In this document: piece by piece, positions 46,460 through 58,672 of the stretch
How the letters are laid out: every line of letters starts with the position of its first letter
Position numbering within the stretch: position 1 is the first letter of the stretch
NCBI RefSeq assembly: GCF_000218685.1
Contig: NW_006763296.1
Coordinates: 1,632,907-1,696,906, forward strand
Length of the DNA stretch: 64,000 nt
Source: Serpula lacrymans var. lacrymans S7.9
Taxonomy: Eukaryota; Basidiomycota; Agaricomycetes; Boletales; Serpulaceae
Direction of reading: 5' to 3'
The notes under the pieces: generated by a model
What the model was told of the DNA's origin: nothing
Seen by the model: the letters and a program-made list of their open reading frames with translations, nothing else
Database searches by the model: none
Program-made: the position numbers and the translations under genes

Positions 46460-48829
46460 CTATTGCCCTATATATTCAGAGACACTCCGCCAGTATCTGT
46501 AAAGTCTTCAGGCAATGCTCACTGATTCCAAAAGGTTACCACTCACGCGCAACGTTCCAGGAGAGCTTCATCGGTTGTGTATGTGCGTATCTCCGGGGTG
46601 CCTGTTTCAGTCACATTGAACAACATTTCACTGTTCCCTTGGTTCCACATGGTCCAAGGAGGTGTAGTATTGCTCGGGTCAAATTTTGCGTTGGGATTGA
46701 GGTCTCTTACAATCGACATGAACGACTGAGAGAACGATGTTATGAATTGTGTGTTGTCATAAGACGGACCAGGAGGATAACTAGCACGACGGAATTAAAA
46801 GAAATGAGGATTAATGCGCACAGATGATGGAAGACATACGAGGTAAAGTAATAAGGTATATCTTGTCCATGGTTACCTGGCGGTAAGGCAAACTCACCCT
46901 GAAAGTTGACGACGAAGGATCATCATTATCATTGAATCCTAAAACTTAGTCAGAGAAGACGCACCTTCCAACCCTGCCCTGCAAATGCTTCTTGAAGGAA
47001 ATACGTAGGACAAATAATAATTGCTATCGATATAATTGTAAGTGTGTTCAATTTCCATAGGAAGATGAAGGGAAAGTACTCACTTTCACCCATCACTCCG
47101 ATGGCCTGGTCCAGGGAAGTTTCTAAGTACGAGTACAAATATGCAGCCTCTGCGATTTGTTCCGCATTCAGGCGGGGATATAATTGAGCCAAGTATTCTG
47201 TAATATTCATGGTCAGTCCGCTGTCCACAAACTCTCTACCTTCAAAAGTGTTTGTCACTGAAAACAACACGTCCTAAACCAGCTACGGTTATCGGAAATG
47301 AACTTGAGCGAATTGGTAAGCCATACCCCGTTTTTAAGTCCTTTACCAAGTGTTACGGTCGGCCTTTCTACAATAAAGGTACCGTCCACGACTGGAGCGA
47401 GAACATAAGTGCCGTAAAATGCATCTGCTGCAACATTGTTGTTGACAGTTATGAGAGTGTCTGTACTAGCATTACGCAAACAGGATAACTGGTTGGCACT
47501 GGAAGAACAGCTAGAAGGGAACAATAAGAAAATATACAACACCAGTCGGTCATTCCTCACTTTGCTTGCGAGACAACTTCGTTATATATATCCTGATGGC
47601 ATGGATGTCAGCGATTCTCTTCCACTTCTGAGAAGAAGAAAACGTACTTCAACATATGGGTCGTTGTAGTAGAACTGCGAAGGCATAAAGGTAGAACTTG
47701 TCATGGCTGCTCTGAACAACGGAGGCTGCGTATTTCCTTGATTTGCAACGATATGCTGATAGACGGATCCCGCACCTATATCAGGTAGATGAATATGGAT
47801 GGCAAGGAATGTACAACAAATAGGTTTACTTACCAGCTGACTCTCCCCAGATCGTTACCCTCTCGGGGTCTCCACCGAAACCGCTGATCTGACAACTCCA
47901 TCCGGATCAGTATGCAAAATCAGACATGGATGAACAGTTTGCCCACATGATCCTGCACCCATTGGAGTGCGAAGGTCTGGTCCACTGATACAATGTCAGA
48001 AGATCATGACAAAACAAGGAACAGACGTACGAAGTCCAGCATTTAAAGCACCGTTCTCCTTCACCGCAGTGCCAGATAGGAATCCTACTCATCATCATTA
48101 TTTTCATGAAAGGAGAAAAGTACAGAATACATACCAAACAATCCGAGGCGATACTGAATGAGTACCACCACCACACCATAGTCTGCATCGCGGATGATAT
48201 CTGCTCCATCAAAAGCGCTTGCAGCGCCTTGAATATAACTGGGTCGAATTTCAGCTGTGTGGCCACAACACTTGGCTATGAATGGCTTACCCTCCTCCGT
48301 GAATCCATACTATAACAGGCAAATCACCTATGGGTTGGGCTGGTAAAGATCCTGGGAGGTATACACTGTTGACAGTAGATATTACTTAAAGAGCCCGATA
48401 ATTAGGGGTTTATATCACCTACTTCAAAAACAAACAATCCTCGGATTGAGATACCTCGCGTTTGCTTATATTTGCCAAAGGATTTGTAGATCCGACGCTA
48501 TTAGGCCCTTGAATGCACTCGTTGGGTTCAGCAATGGCTTGCTGTACTCCAGACACGATTGGCGGAGATTGGGGAGCTTCGAAACGCAGATCACCTGAAA
48601 AAGATTATCAAGACTAACGCATATAGTCTACTGTGCAGATCATACCAAATGGAGCGGCCGCATACCGGATGCCTAGGAAACTTGTGATATCAGTAGTGGT
48701 GTTTACTGATCCTTGGTATTGTGCATAACCCAGGTCTACGGTAGGCCCAGACGCAGAAGCCACGGGCGTCGAATATCCTTTCGGGAAAAGTGTACACAAT
48801 AGGGCTAGAAAGCCAACTTTATTCAGCAT
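46460..48829 (-). CDS. Secreted carboxylesterase/lipase type B, copy A
   Basis: A multi-exon gene from MLNKVGFLALLCTLFPKGYS (signal peptide) to a TAG at 46460-46462; I traced the frame through every conserved block. It belongs to the alpha/beta-hydrolase carboxylesterase family that includes cholinesterase-like fungal lipases. Visible are EDCLFLNVYLPG (join near 48368), PVIVWIHGGG, the nucleophile elbow GESAG (near 47843), NTFEGREF with the likely acidic residue, and PPGNHGQDIPYYF with the likely catalytic His. The end reads YWRSVSEYIGQ. It probably splits esters outside the cell. The next gene (49526-51901) is its tandem duplicate in the same orientation. Confidence 0.88.
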
Positions 48830-49525
48830 CGCGGAAACCGCAGCTGTGAAATATGGATTATTGAGCGCAGACTTCAGCCTAACCTCTTCTTTAGTTGATT
48901 TATGTAGCCAAATCGCGGAAATGGAAGCATCAAATATATTACCTCCGAGGCCACGCACCATCGTATACATATAGTTCGAGGACTCCGAGTCGATGGGAGA
49001 AGCCAAGCTTGCCTCGTTCCTACTTCAAGGCCACCGAATCGCCGTCATGAGTAGAAAATATCCATCATAATCCATACCACGGGGCTTCATATCGCCGTCA
49101 ATTTCCCAAGCATGTCAGCTGCAAATCTCCATGAACCTTTGATACAGAAAAAGGAGTTCCGCCTTGCAAAATATAGTGGAGTTTTTCTCAAATGACAGGT
49201 CACAGGGACAATTCGCGTTAATGAGCCGGGGTTCGAGCATCGACTCCTTGCTTCCTGAGCCCACGATTATTCTGGGCTCCTCGACTCCGGGTCTATGGTT
49301 GAAGTCGCAGTGGGCATGCAAGTCACGACAAGACCTCTGCTTGGAGTTTCCCGAGCTAGATTTCACTTGCATTGCACCACTGGCACTTGCTCGTGCAGAA
49401 TTTCTACCAACCGTCGACTTCATCCAGCTCATGGAAGACCATGATACTCAGCTGGAAATATAGCTTATATGGGGAACTTGAGTCAAAAACAATTGACTGC
49501 CGACTCGTATAGACAGCCCTGTAGA
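48830..49525. other. Upstream region of esterase A and 3' end of esterase B
   Basis: No gene. Part of it resembles the DNA upstream of esterase B: 'gaatcgccgtcatgagtaga' near 49037 versus 'gaatcgccgtcgtgggtaga' near 52090, and 'aaaaggagttccgc' near 49148 versus 52217. The duplication unit therefore includes promoter DNA. An open frame on the plus strand at 49164-49463 overlaps this and is not supported. Confidence 0.6.
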
Positions 49526-51901
49526 CTATTGCTCTGTGTACTCGGAAACACTGCGCCAGTACCTATAAAGGATTATCTCAGCACTCTGCCACCCAACGAA
49601 GAACCAAAGCAACTTACGCGCATCGTTCCAATAGAGCTTCATCGGTAGTAAACGCGTGTATGTCCGTAGCACCTGTTTCAGTCACGTTAAACAACATTTG
49701 CGTATTCCCTTGTTCATATGTGCTCCACGGAGGAGTGGTATTACTCGGGTCGAACTTAGCGTTAGGGTTGAGGTCTCTAACAATCGACATAAATGACTGA
49801 GAGAACGAGGTTATGAACTGCGTGTTGTCGTAAGTTGGACCGGGAGGATAGCTGGTAAAGTGTAAGATGGTTTTGCTTCGACAAGAAAAGTGCACGTACG
49901 AGGTGAAGTAGTAAGGTATATCCTCCGCATGATTACCCGGCGGTATGGCAAACTCAGCCTAGATATTAGTGAATTTACGTGATTACCATAAGATCAAACG
50001 AAATGTCTGAACGCACTTTCCAGCCACGACCCGCAAACGTTTCTTGAAGGAGGTACGTTGGACAAATAAATACAGCTGTCGACGCAATTGGCTAAGGCAC
50101 TACAGGGAAGAGTCAGAGAGGGAAACTGACATTCACCCATCACTCCGATGGCTTGGTCGAGTGATGTTTCAAGATAGGAGTATAAATATGCAGCTTCTTC
50201 TATTTGTTCAGCATTCAAGCGAGGGAATAGCTGAGCCAGATAATCGGTGACATCCATAGTCAGCCCGCTGTCTACAAAGTTTCTGCCTTCGAAGGTATTG
50301 GTCACAGAAAAGAGTACTTCCTAAATCAGTGAACATCTTCAATGATAGTGTGACTTTTGTAAATCCGGAAATCATACCCCATTCGCAAGGCCTTTGCCAA
50401 GTGTTACAGATGGCCTTTCCACAATGAATGTACCGTCGACAACCGGAACGAATGCATAAGTCCCATAAAATGCATCCGATCCAATGTTATTGTTAATAGT
50501 GGTCAGAGTATTCACGTCGGTACCACGCAAACATGACATTGTGTCAGTACTGGAAGTACAACTAGAAAAGTGTAAAAGATATGCAAGCAACGGCATTTAA
50601 TGCTACTTACTTTGCTTGCGAGATGACTTCGCTATATACATCCTAATGACAAGAGTCTCAGCATATTGTCTTCCCCGTCAAAAGTAACAGAATCTCGTAC
50701 CTCAACAAGTGGATCGTCGTAGGAGAACTGTGAAGGTAGAAAAGTCGAGCTCGTCATAGCTGCCCTAAACAAGGGAGGTTGGTTATTTCCTCCATTCGCA
50801 ACAACTTGTTGAAGAACTGATCCCGCTCCTATATCGCACACACCATCGTGAATCATAGACACAGGTTAAGTTGAAGCATTGGCGTACCGGCTGACTGACC
50901 CCAGATCGTGACCCTATTGGGATCTCCGCCAAAGCTGCTTATCTAACGACATACTGGGGTAAGTAAGGGTATAAACAGAAAAATGAAAATAGCCCCAACA
51001 TGTTCTTGGACCCATTGGAGCGCAAAGTATTGGTCCACTGAGACAAGGTCAGAGGATCATCAAACTGAGTTAGACGATGGGCTTACAAAGACCAGCATTC
51101 AAAGCGCCATTCTGCTGTGCGGCAGTACCGGATAAGAAACCTGATCATTTTTAACAATTTAGACCTAATCACAGAAGAAGATAAAAACAGGATACCAAAC
51201 AATCCAAGGCGATATTGAATGAGCACCACCATTACACCTTTGTCCGCATCAAGAATGAGGTCTGCCCCATCATAAGCGCTGGCAGCACCACCGGCATAAC
51301 TGAACTGATCGTCAGTACTATGGCAACTCGAATATTGCTACAACTTACCCTCCTCCGTGGATCCACACCACGACAGGCAAATCGCCGGTTCCAGAAGATT
51401 CAGTTGGTAAACTACCAGGGAGGTATACGCTGTGGATAGTGACATTATTTAAGTAGGCTCGTCCATTAACGACAGAAGTTGCATACTTTAAGAACAAACA
51501 ATCTTCAGACTGAGAGATAGCTCGCTTGCTCATGGTTGCCAGAGGATTTGTGGATGCATCACCACCATTCCCTTGTATACACTCGTTGGGCTCAGTAGTA
51601 GCTTGTTGTACTCCAGGGACGGTAAGAGGCGCTTGAGGCGCTTCGAAACGCAGATCACCTGAGAAGGCCAGTCAACATGGACGCATATAATCTACACTTC
51701 GCAGCGAAGCGTCGTACCAAGTGGAGCATTCGCATATCGAATGCCCAAGAAGCTCGTGATATCCGTTGTTGTGTTTACAGACCCTTGATACTGCGCATAA
51801 CCAAGGTCAACGATAGGAGCAGACGCAGAGGTCACGGGCGTTGAGTATCCTTTTAGGAAAAAGGTAGGCAGGAGCGCAAGCAAGCCAAGCTTAGTCGGCA
51901 T
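49526..51901 (-). CDS. Secreted carboxylesterase/lipase type B, copy B
   Basis: A tandem relative of copy A with the same layout: signal peptide MPTKLGLLALLPTFFLKGYS, GYAQYQGSVNTTTDITSFLG, EDCLFLNVYLPG, PVVVWIHGGG, GGDPNRVTIWG, then nucleophile elbow GQSAG (near 50905), NTFEGRNF and PPGNHAEDIPYYF. The last exon reads YWRSVSEYTEQ and stops at 49526-49528. The residue before the catalytic Ser is Gln here but Glu in copy A; both occur in the family. All exons checked are open. The substrate is unknown; divergence between copies suggests that they are not freshly duplicated. Confidence 0.88.
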
Positions 51902-52734
51902 CTTAGGGACCAAGCGTGAAGTCCTGCTTATCGAGAAGCGCTGGCTTCAGCTCGACTTATGATCGTTGGCTGCATTTATGTAGGCCACGGAATTCGTGTC
52001 TCGAATTCTGAGGACACGCGCCACTGAGTACGACGTCCGAGGCACTCGAGGAAAAAAGGCAGGCACGCCTTATTGTACGTTAAGGGCACTGAATCGCCGT
52101 CGTGGGTAGAGCCTCATGGTCATAGTCTACATCATGAGACATGATAATGCAACAACATTTCGGAGAAGTGCATCAGCTGGGATCATTGTCGACAAGTTTA
52201 TGAATAATTACCACAGGAAAAGGAGTTCCGCTATATAACAGACAGCGGTCCGTCCCTCGAGTGTAGATCACAGGGACAACTCGTGTCAGCGACAGGGAGC
52301 TGAAGACGTTAGTTCGTGCTTCCTGGTCCCACGAATATTCTGGCATACAATCATCCTAGAATCATTAGGTCCATGCCATGAGATTGTTTATCCACTATCG
52401 AATAACATTGGTATACTCACTGGTGTTATGCATGTTGTACTCATGGTTAGCTCCAGGAATCTATGCTTTACAGATATGAGTGAATGAAAAGTCTACAACA
52501 CAGTATGTCCTAATAAAGCTTGACCCAGCCATACTGCGATCGTTGTAAAGCCGGGAGTTTCCGTCCCAGTGGTACTGTTTCGCCAGCCGCACCTTAGTCT
52601 ACAGTCTGCCATTGCAGGATATACTTTCCATCACATACCAATAGTGCAAACGGTGCAGTAACCAGCTCCTGTGTATGACCAGTTATATTTTAACCAGTAA
52701 ACTCAGTACTAACTCGCGTGTCTACCAGGCTTTC
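51902..52734. other. Spacer between esterase B and Arv1
   Basis: Divergent promoters; the left part is the duplicated upstream region shared with copy A. No gene is recognised. Confidence 0.5.
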
Positions 52735-54156
52735 ATGCCGATTTGTACCAACTGCACACATCCAATCTCTCACTTATACACGGTTTACCAGTCGAAATAT
52801 AACCTCAGACTAGAACAATGTGTCCGTCTCTTGTCACTATTCGAGTACCTTCGCGAATTCACATCAGGTTTTGGGAAATTGGGACCATGATGTTGTAAAC
52901 AGAACAAGTGCCAATCCTTCGCCGATCCTTATGTGGAATTCGACCATCTCCCGCTGATACTCGACTTGATACTACTCAAGAGAGAAGTGTACCGACACCT
53001 CCTGTACAACAGGGGAACAGAACCAAGACGAGCATATGAAGGGAAAAGCTCGAGCAGGAGTGGCGACACCACCCCAGAAACGAGCAACACGAGAGATGCG
53101 CAGCTGAAACATCAGGGTGATTTAGAAAAAGAGCATCAAAGGGAAAAGGTAAGTTAGAGAAGCTGTTATACGTCAGTCATACCTCATCTGTTCGAACCAT
53201 AGCTGAGGTGGCAGTTGATCCTCCGCTTGGGAGGCGGACTCATCCTCGTCGATGCATGTACGTCCTTTACGCATTTACGCGAATACTCCAATCTTCTCTA
53301 ACGCGCGAGACGCAGTTATTCGATGGGCACATCTTGGTACACTTCAGTCTCTGAAAAATTAGCACTCGCTGACACGTCGTAGATCCCGCAATATCGTCTG
53401 ATGTTTCACGGTGGACAAATGACACTAGTATAGCTTTCCTCCGCATTTTCGTTGGATGCCTGATAGGTACTGTTTTCGTGGCTTACTTTAACCCGTAGGC
53501 TGTGAATTTGTTGCTTATTTTTGCCCTCCAGAAACGATAGCTTTCCATGGAGGCGTCATGCTGGCTTCGTTCTTCGTAGTAACTTTCTTAGATAGGATTC
53601 GATCCCGAACACAGACGTCGGGTGCTATATCTGGTATTCGACAAGAGTTTAGGTGTGTGATAGTCTGACTGTGCTTTTCACACTAACGTCTAAATTGTTC
53701 TATGTTAGGCTTTCTCTTATACCTCTTACTATCTTTTACTCTTCCTTGACGAAGCTTTTTCTCTTGTTCCTCTTGTCAATATGGCGCCCATCTGGGGCGA
53801 CGTTCGACCAAACTTCTGCTCAAAATATGCCTTATAGGACACATTTTGATAATCCTTTCATTTCTGGTGCGTTGGAGATATGGGACGAAGACAAACTGGA
53901 TCGCGAATGGGTTGTTAGGAATGTGCTTGGGGGTATGACGGCAGGATTCGGGCTTCGGGGTAGGTGATCAAAATATATACTAGGAATGAAACACTGAATT
54001 CTTATGTCAGTGGTCCTTGATTGTCACCCAATGTTTACAACTGTCGTGATACTTGCTGGGTGGGCTGTCAAGACCGCAGTTGCTGATTTAGTGAAGGATT
54101 GGGTTGGCGGAGACAGGAATTTCGGAGAAGTTTGGTTAGAGTATAGCATTCCATAA
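52735..54156 (+). CDS. ARV1: Sterol/lipid homeostasis protein Arv1
   Basis: The start at 52735 gives MPICTNCTHPISHLYTVYQS followed by LEQCNKCQSFADPYVEFDHL, the zinc-binding Arv1 homology domain with CxxC...CxxC split by an intron at 52822-52902. The frame continues through FDHLPLILDLILLKREVYRH, a Ser/Glu-rich insert, WQLILRLGGGLILVDAFIRW, FLRIFVGCLIETIAFHGGVM and SLIPLTIFYSSLTKLFLL, ending with stop 54154-54156. Arv1 is an ER membrane protein involved in sterol transport and GPI-anchor synthesis. Seven introns are needed, including one at 53328-53385 that removes an in-frame stop; all have GT...AG ends. Confidence 0.9.
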
Positions 54157-54427
54157 TGCACCGGGTGACGGTGCCGCCAAACTTATTATTTTGTTCCTCG
54201 TATTGCATTGAAAGAGCTGAAGCTACCATGCCCAGACTGTGAATGATAGGAGACATGCGCACTGATGCCCTACTTGCATTTCATTTTAATAATGCAACGC
54301 CTACTAGTAACTTAATTTATACTGATCATCATACTCCAAGCTTCCCCCGACTTGATACAGCGGACCCCTGACACTGCTGTCACTCCTGTTTGCTCAAGAG
54401 CAATCCGCGAAACCCATAACCACAAAG

Positions 54428-55783
54428 ATGCCTGCTCCTGCCAGTTCTTCAGCGCGCGCCCTCAACGCTATTCTTCCTCTCATCGCCTCTGGACAACCCT
54501 ACGAAGCCCACCAAAAAGCTAGAACTTTCGCCTCGCGTTACTCAAAGTCAGGACAATATGATACAGCCATCGACGTGCTCTTCCAGTCTGCACGGGAGCT
54601 GCTTAAGGTCGGACAGCAGGGTAGTGGGACAGATCTCACATCTTTCCTACTTGATGTGTACGAGACCAAAGGAGAAGATGTAAACGATGAATCGAGAGGT
54701 AAGTAGCGATGGTCTAGGGCCTGATCCGGATAGACTGACGGTAAAGCTTGGGATGAACAGGCAGATTGACGCAACTGATTGCTCTGGCGGGATCTTCGGG
54801 ATCCTGGAGAAAAACAATAATTGATAAGTCGTTATCGTAAGTTATTCTTCTTCGTAACAAACAGTATCGATGGTTCTCAGTATCACTATTACATAGATGG
54901 TCAGCCAAACATGGACCATGCCCTGCTGGCGATCAGGATCTTCAGCACTACGTTGGTGAACTGCTGTATAAAGGTATGAGGTTACGGTACCCCATTTAAT
55001 GAATACAGACGAGTTCCGTAATTTCACAGATGGTGCATTTGATGATGCTGAGCCACATTTCCTGGCTTCAGGTAAGAGAGATAGTGCGCGTTTACTTGCG
55101 GAAATGACCGTCGAGTGGTCTGCTGCTGGCGGGATGCCTAGTACATTTGCCCTACGAGGAATCATTCCGTAAGAGTCCCTTAAGCCCCCATTCTTCAAAT
55201 TAAACTGACCGCATCTTCAAGTTATTTGCAAAATGGCAATATTCTCGCTGCTCGAACTTTTATTACCCACTTTGTAACTCAGCTCATTTCTTCGAAGCCG
55301 ACAATACGTTCAAAGCTGCAAACTTCCCCTCTTCCTATTGGACCCAGTGACAACCCGAAAGGCGAACTAATATACACTAGCGATTCCGTGCTCAATTTCT
55401 GCCAACTTGCTGTGTTGACTTGTCAGAGGGCACAGGGTGACAAGAATAAGTCTATCAGAGAGTCTTGGGTAAGGCTTTGTGGAACGTATCAGTCAAAGGG
55501 AGGTATCCTAGCCCACAGGGAAGTCCGAATGGTGAATAAATGGCGTTCTCCACCTTTTTGTGGCATTTGCTGACATATATTTTTTCCTGTTTATCAGGGT
55601 CTAAATGAAATCGGGCAATTATATTTCGCCATTCCGCCACCACGTACTCAGCCGGCAAATCCATTCGGAAATATGCTCTCTTCAATGCTGGGAGGAGGAA
55701 TGCCTGGGGGAGGAGGGGGTCCACCACCACGTAGAGTTCTGTCTCCCGCTCCAAAGGGACCTTCAACACCTGGCCTGGATTAG
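54428..55783 (+). CDS. GET4: Get4, tail-anchored protein insertion (GET pathway) subunit
   Basis: Six or so exons run from MPAPASSSARALNAILPLIA to the stop at 55781-55783. Get4 is an all-helical adaptor that, with Get5, hands tail-anchored proteins from Sgt2 to Get3 in the cytosol. Family marks include YEAHQKARTFASRY, ARELLKVGQQGSGTDL, DEFRNFTDGAFDDAEPHFL, FICLQ-like LNFCQLAVLTCQRA, ESWVRLCGTYQSKGG and LNEIGQLYFAIPPPR. A Gly/Pro-rich tail (FGNMLSSMLGGGMPGG) follows, as in other fungal Get4. The last intron (about 55533-55597) lies just before LNEIG. Confidence 0.92.
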
Positions 55784-56327
55784 GTTGGTGCAGTATACGG
55801 AGGGGCATCAGGAATATAGCTCGCTCTACCTTTCAAAAGTGTCTTTCTACGTCCTCGTTATGTTGTGTAGACACTGAAATATAGTTGTATTCATGGGACA
55901 TTTGCGACTGCATGCACCAATGTATTGGGTGGGCTAGTTCCAGTTCTGTAAACACGAATTACTGTAGCAACAAGGGGTGCTGATTAGTGTGTAGTAGGTG
56001 TATAATTCAGTCAGGACCCACCAACCTATGTATATTTGCGCATCCTGGACGTGGTACAAGCTTCAGGAGCTTGAGGAACAACAAGTTCTGAACGATGAGA
56101 TTCATACATAATATTCATCCTGGTAGATTATTCCTACAATATCGATTACAATTTGCGGTATTACAAGCGTGACCTAGAAAACTCGGAGTCAATACTCATA
56201 GGGTCACCATGGTCCTCAATTTCAGGGCCGCACCTAATAATATAAAGGAGTGCACACCCGTGTACACTTAATTGCTAAATTTTTTGTTTTCGAAATATTG
56301 GGTTTAGCTTGGGTAAGGTTGGTAAGG
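55784..56327. other. Spacer between convergent Get4 and HSBP1-like genes
   Basis: About 540 bases with two 3' ends. No other feature recognised. Confidence 0.5.
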
Positions 56328-56823
56328 TCATTGAAGACCGCTGCCACTTCTTCTCACGCCGTTTGGCCCCGGAAGGGGCGTTGAGGCCTGCGACACTATA
56401 GGTGTAGTAACGTCTCCATTGATAATGTCTTGTATTGAAGCCTCAAGGGCATCCACTCGAGCGGACATCTGATTCACTAGCAGTCGCAACTGTTAGGTCA
56501 GAATTTGGTGGGGAAGGCGATAAGAAACGTACTTCTGTCCAAAATTTGAGAGGACATATCATCGAATTTGGTGTCAAGCTGTTCCAGAAGTGTCTCCACC
56601 TATAAATGGTGGTTCAAATCGATGTGCCAGAAAGACTATGAATGATAAGCGAAAGAAAGAGAAATGCACGTACGAAAGCAGTCAGCTCATGAGGACTGGA
56701 TATTTCTCCTGGAGCTGGGGCAGCAGCCGGGTTTGGTGACTTTGCTTTAGAGAAGTCGCCATTTGTCACCGACCTTGCTGGCGTCGATGCAGGTGTAACT
56801 TTGAGAGGAAGTGAGGATGCCAT
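56328..56823 (-). CDS. HSBP1: HSBP1-like heat shock factor binding protein
   Basis: Three exons (56823-56674, 56599-56533, 56476-56328) give 121 residues. After a polar N-terminus comes the coiled-coil core HELTAFVETLLEQLDTKFDD, MSSQILDRMNQMSARVDALE and ASIQDIIN, which matches the roughly 55-residue HSBP1 helix with its heptad pattern. The tail is Pro/Ser-rich. In animals HSBP1 binds trimeric heat shock factor; in fungi the role is less clear, and related small coiled-coil proteins also act in endosomal complexes. The third exon acceptor at 56477 is chosen because it alone keeps the heptads in frame. Confidence 0.85.
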
Positions 56824-57533
56824 GATAGTAGTGTAATAGGTACTATGGTCGCTCAAACGGTTTGACCCACCTGCGCGTGCCACAGCGGTATCCGCCATTA
56901 CATAAGCATGCAACCGAGCCGTTTCAGTCGGACGGGCCACGGGATTCGATGCTAGCCGGATCGATATTCCTACTACGATGTTCTTCCCTGTAAGTTGTTC
57001 GTCCTGGCCATGATTTTTGGAGTAGGGCGAGAACGTAAATCCCAGGTCTAAAAGCTCTAACTCATTGCTGCGGGCACTTTGGACTTCTTTCACAGCTACC
57101 GACCATCCAAGGCTGACTTCCCCGAGCTCGGATTGCCCATAGCTGGAAAACTTGGACTGGATGGTACGTGTTGGAATATGACATCATTTCGCCGAACTTA
57201 CCGCACCGTGCTGGCATTGAACAGTAATGGAACGGTTCGTGTTCGTCGCGCCATGCTCCCTAGTTCTCACCTTCTTTTCCTGTCATTTACTGTACACACG
57301 TATATCCAAGAACGAAGGTGGAGTCACAGCGTTAGCAGTCGAAGAATGGAGTATACGTATACTGTCATGTGTACCACTCAGCGGTATGGTTGATTTGTCT
57401 CTTCGAAATTCCATGCAAATATTGGCAACCCTATGTTCAGTGCATCGCCAATCATTTTCAAGTTAGGCTCATTGCAGTACCAGTGTTCAACGTTCAGCAC
57501 AACAAATTCTGAAACAATATGTCCCATCGTTTT

Positions 57534-57576
57534 CTCCTTATTGACATGTTGTCTCCTCCTTATTGGTATGTTGTCT
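57534..57576. repeat. Two tandem copies of a 22-base unit
   Basis: 'ctccttattgacatgttgtct' is followed one base later by 'ctccttattggtatgttgtct', differing at two positions. Function unknown. Confidence 0.7.
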
Positions 57577-58203
57577 CATATTCCGGGGGAGGAGGTACGC
57601 GCTTTGGTTGTTCAGACTGTTCATGTCAAGCTCTTGTCCTTCGGTCCGTTTCACCGAGCACAGAGCCATCAAGTTCATAAACTTTTCATCAAGAGTTGAG
57701 GTCGTCATTGTCTGTGGGCAACGGCATTATTCATTGAGGCTGTCGACACTGGCGAACGCATCGCAGTTGAACGCTTGTAAAATAAATTTTTCTGTTTGTT
57801 TTTTGTTCCCGACTCGGAGGCCTCTTTGGGATATGTTCGCGGGAGGGCTCATAATGCGCGGAGTTCTTATCTCTACCATAATCCCATTATTGTTTTCCGC
57901 GGACTGACTCGGCAGCATTGCCAGGCTCACGAAAAAGCTAAAGCTAACGGGGAAATCACGCGAATATTAAAATTTGGTATCACCTCACAGCCAGGGTCAA
58001 TAATCCTCTAGCACGCCAGAAACTTAATCTCGTCATGTTTCACTCACGGGCTCAAGCTCGCACGCTGCTTTCGCTTTGGTTGTCGTGATTTTATATCCAA
58101 AAGTCTTTTGTTTCCTCGTGGATTCGGATCTTCAAGTTTACCAACCCTGTGGGGCTAGGAATCCAAGTGCACTATACTCAAAGTACAATGTAATACCTCA
58201 GAA

Positions 58204-58215
58204 CGATCGCGATCG
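58204..58215. promoter_or_regulatory. 12-base perfect palindrome CGATCGCGATCG
   Basis: This is a perfect inverted repeat about 460 bases upstream of the terpene synthase start. Palindromic CG-containing words of this kind can be sites for dimeric or zinc-cluster regulators. Binding is only a hypothesis. Confidence 0.3.
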
Positions 58216-58561
58216 CTGCGTATACTACAATGTGGTTGTCACCCTCAATTAATCACTTGGAACCACTCAGGCCCACTCTTTGATGTTCATTTTCATGGTG
58301 TAGCACAAGTTGCGTGCTACCTTTTCACTGTATCACGACGAGGTGACTTGTTCCCCCCGATTTAATTTCGGGTGCAAAAGGAATAGCGGAACGTGAGATT
58401 TACGTTGAATGGATCAATTCGCTTGTGTTATGTTACACTCACACAAATCTTTGCACACAGATCTTGTCCTGCCGTGATGGGCGCATTCATGACCGTGAAT
58501 TTCGCGACATTGAGTGTTTTTTTTCTTGTGGTAACCGTCCCGAGCAAAAGCCCTTGACAGG

Positions 58562-58569
58562 TATAAAAG
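58562..58569 (+). promoter_or_regulatory. TATA box of the terpene synthase gene
   Basis: 'tataaaag' stands about 111 bases upstream of the ATG at 58673, followed by a pyrimidine-rich leader (58600-58665) and a good start context, 'gaccatgt'. Confidence 0.6.
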
Positions 58570-58672
58570 CCAAGCTCTTGTGTCTCAAAATATTCGTCGT
58601 CCCCTCATCTATCCACTACCTCTCTTCTATCATAGCCTTCTTATTCCTTTCTCGTTTAATCATCTGACGACC

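Larger units (their letters stand above)
46460..52300. repeat. Direct duplication of about 3 kb (esterase plus upstream DNA)
   Basis: The units at about 46460-49220 and 49526-52290 match along coding exons, intron positions and upstream DNA (see the words listed for 48830-49525). Both copies have the same orientation, so unequal crossing over is the simplest origin. Confidence 0.75.
56824..58672. other. 1.8 kb spacer before the terpene synthase
   Basis: No supportable gene. An open frame at 56860-57093 (minus, upstream of the HSBP1-like start) and others at 57079-57393 and 57563-57907 lack recognisable motifs. A two-copy tandem repeat and a 12-base palindrome in it are listed separately. The right end holds the terpene synthase promoter. 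Confidence 0.45.

Noticed and set aside
57079..57393. Plus-strand open frame upstream of the HSBP1-like gene
   Set aside because: The sequence has no recognisable domain, and both strands are open here; not enough to call a gene.
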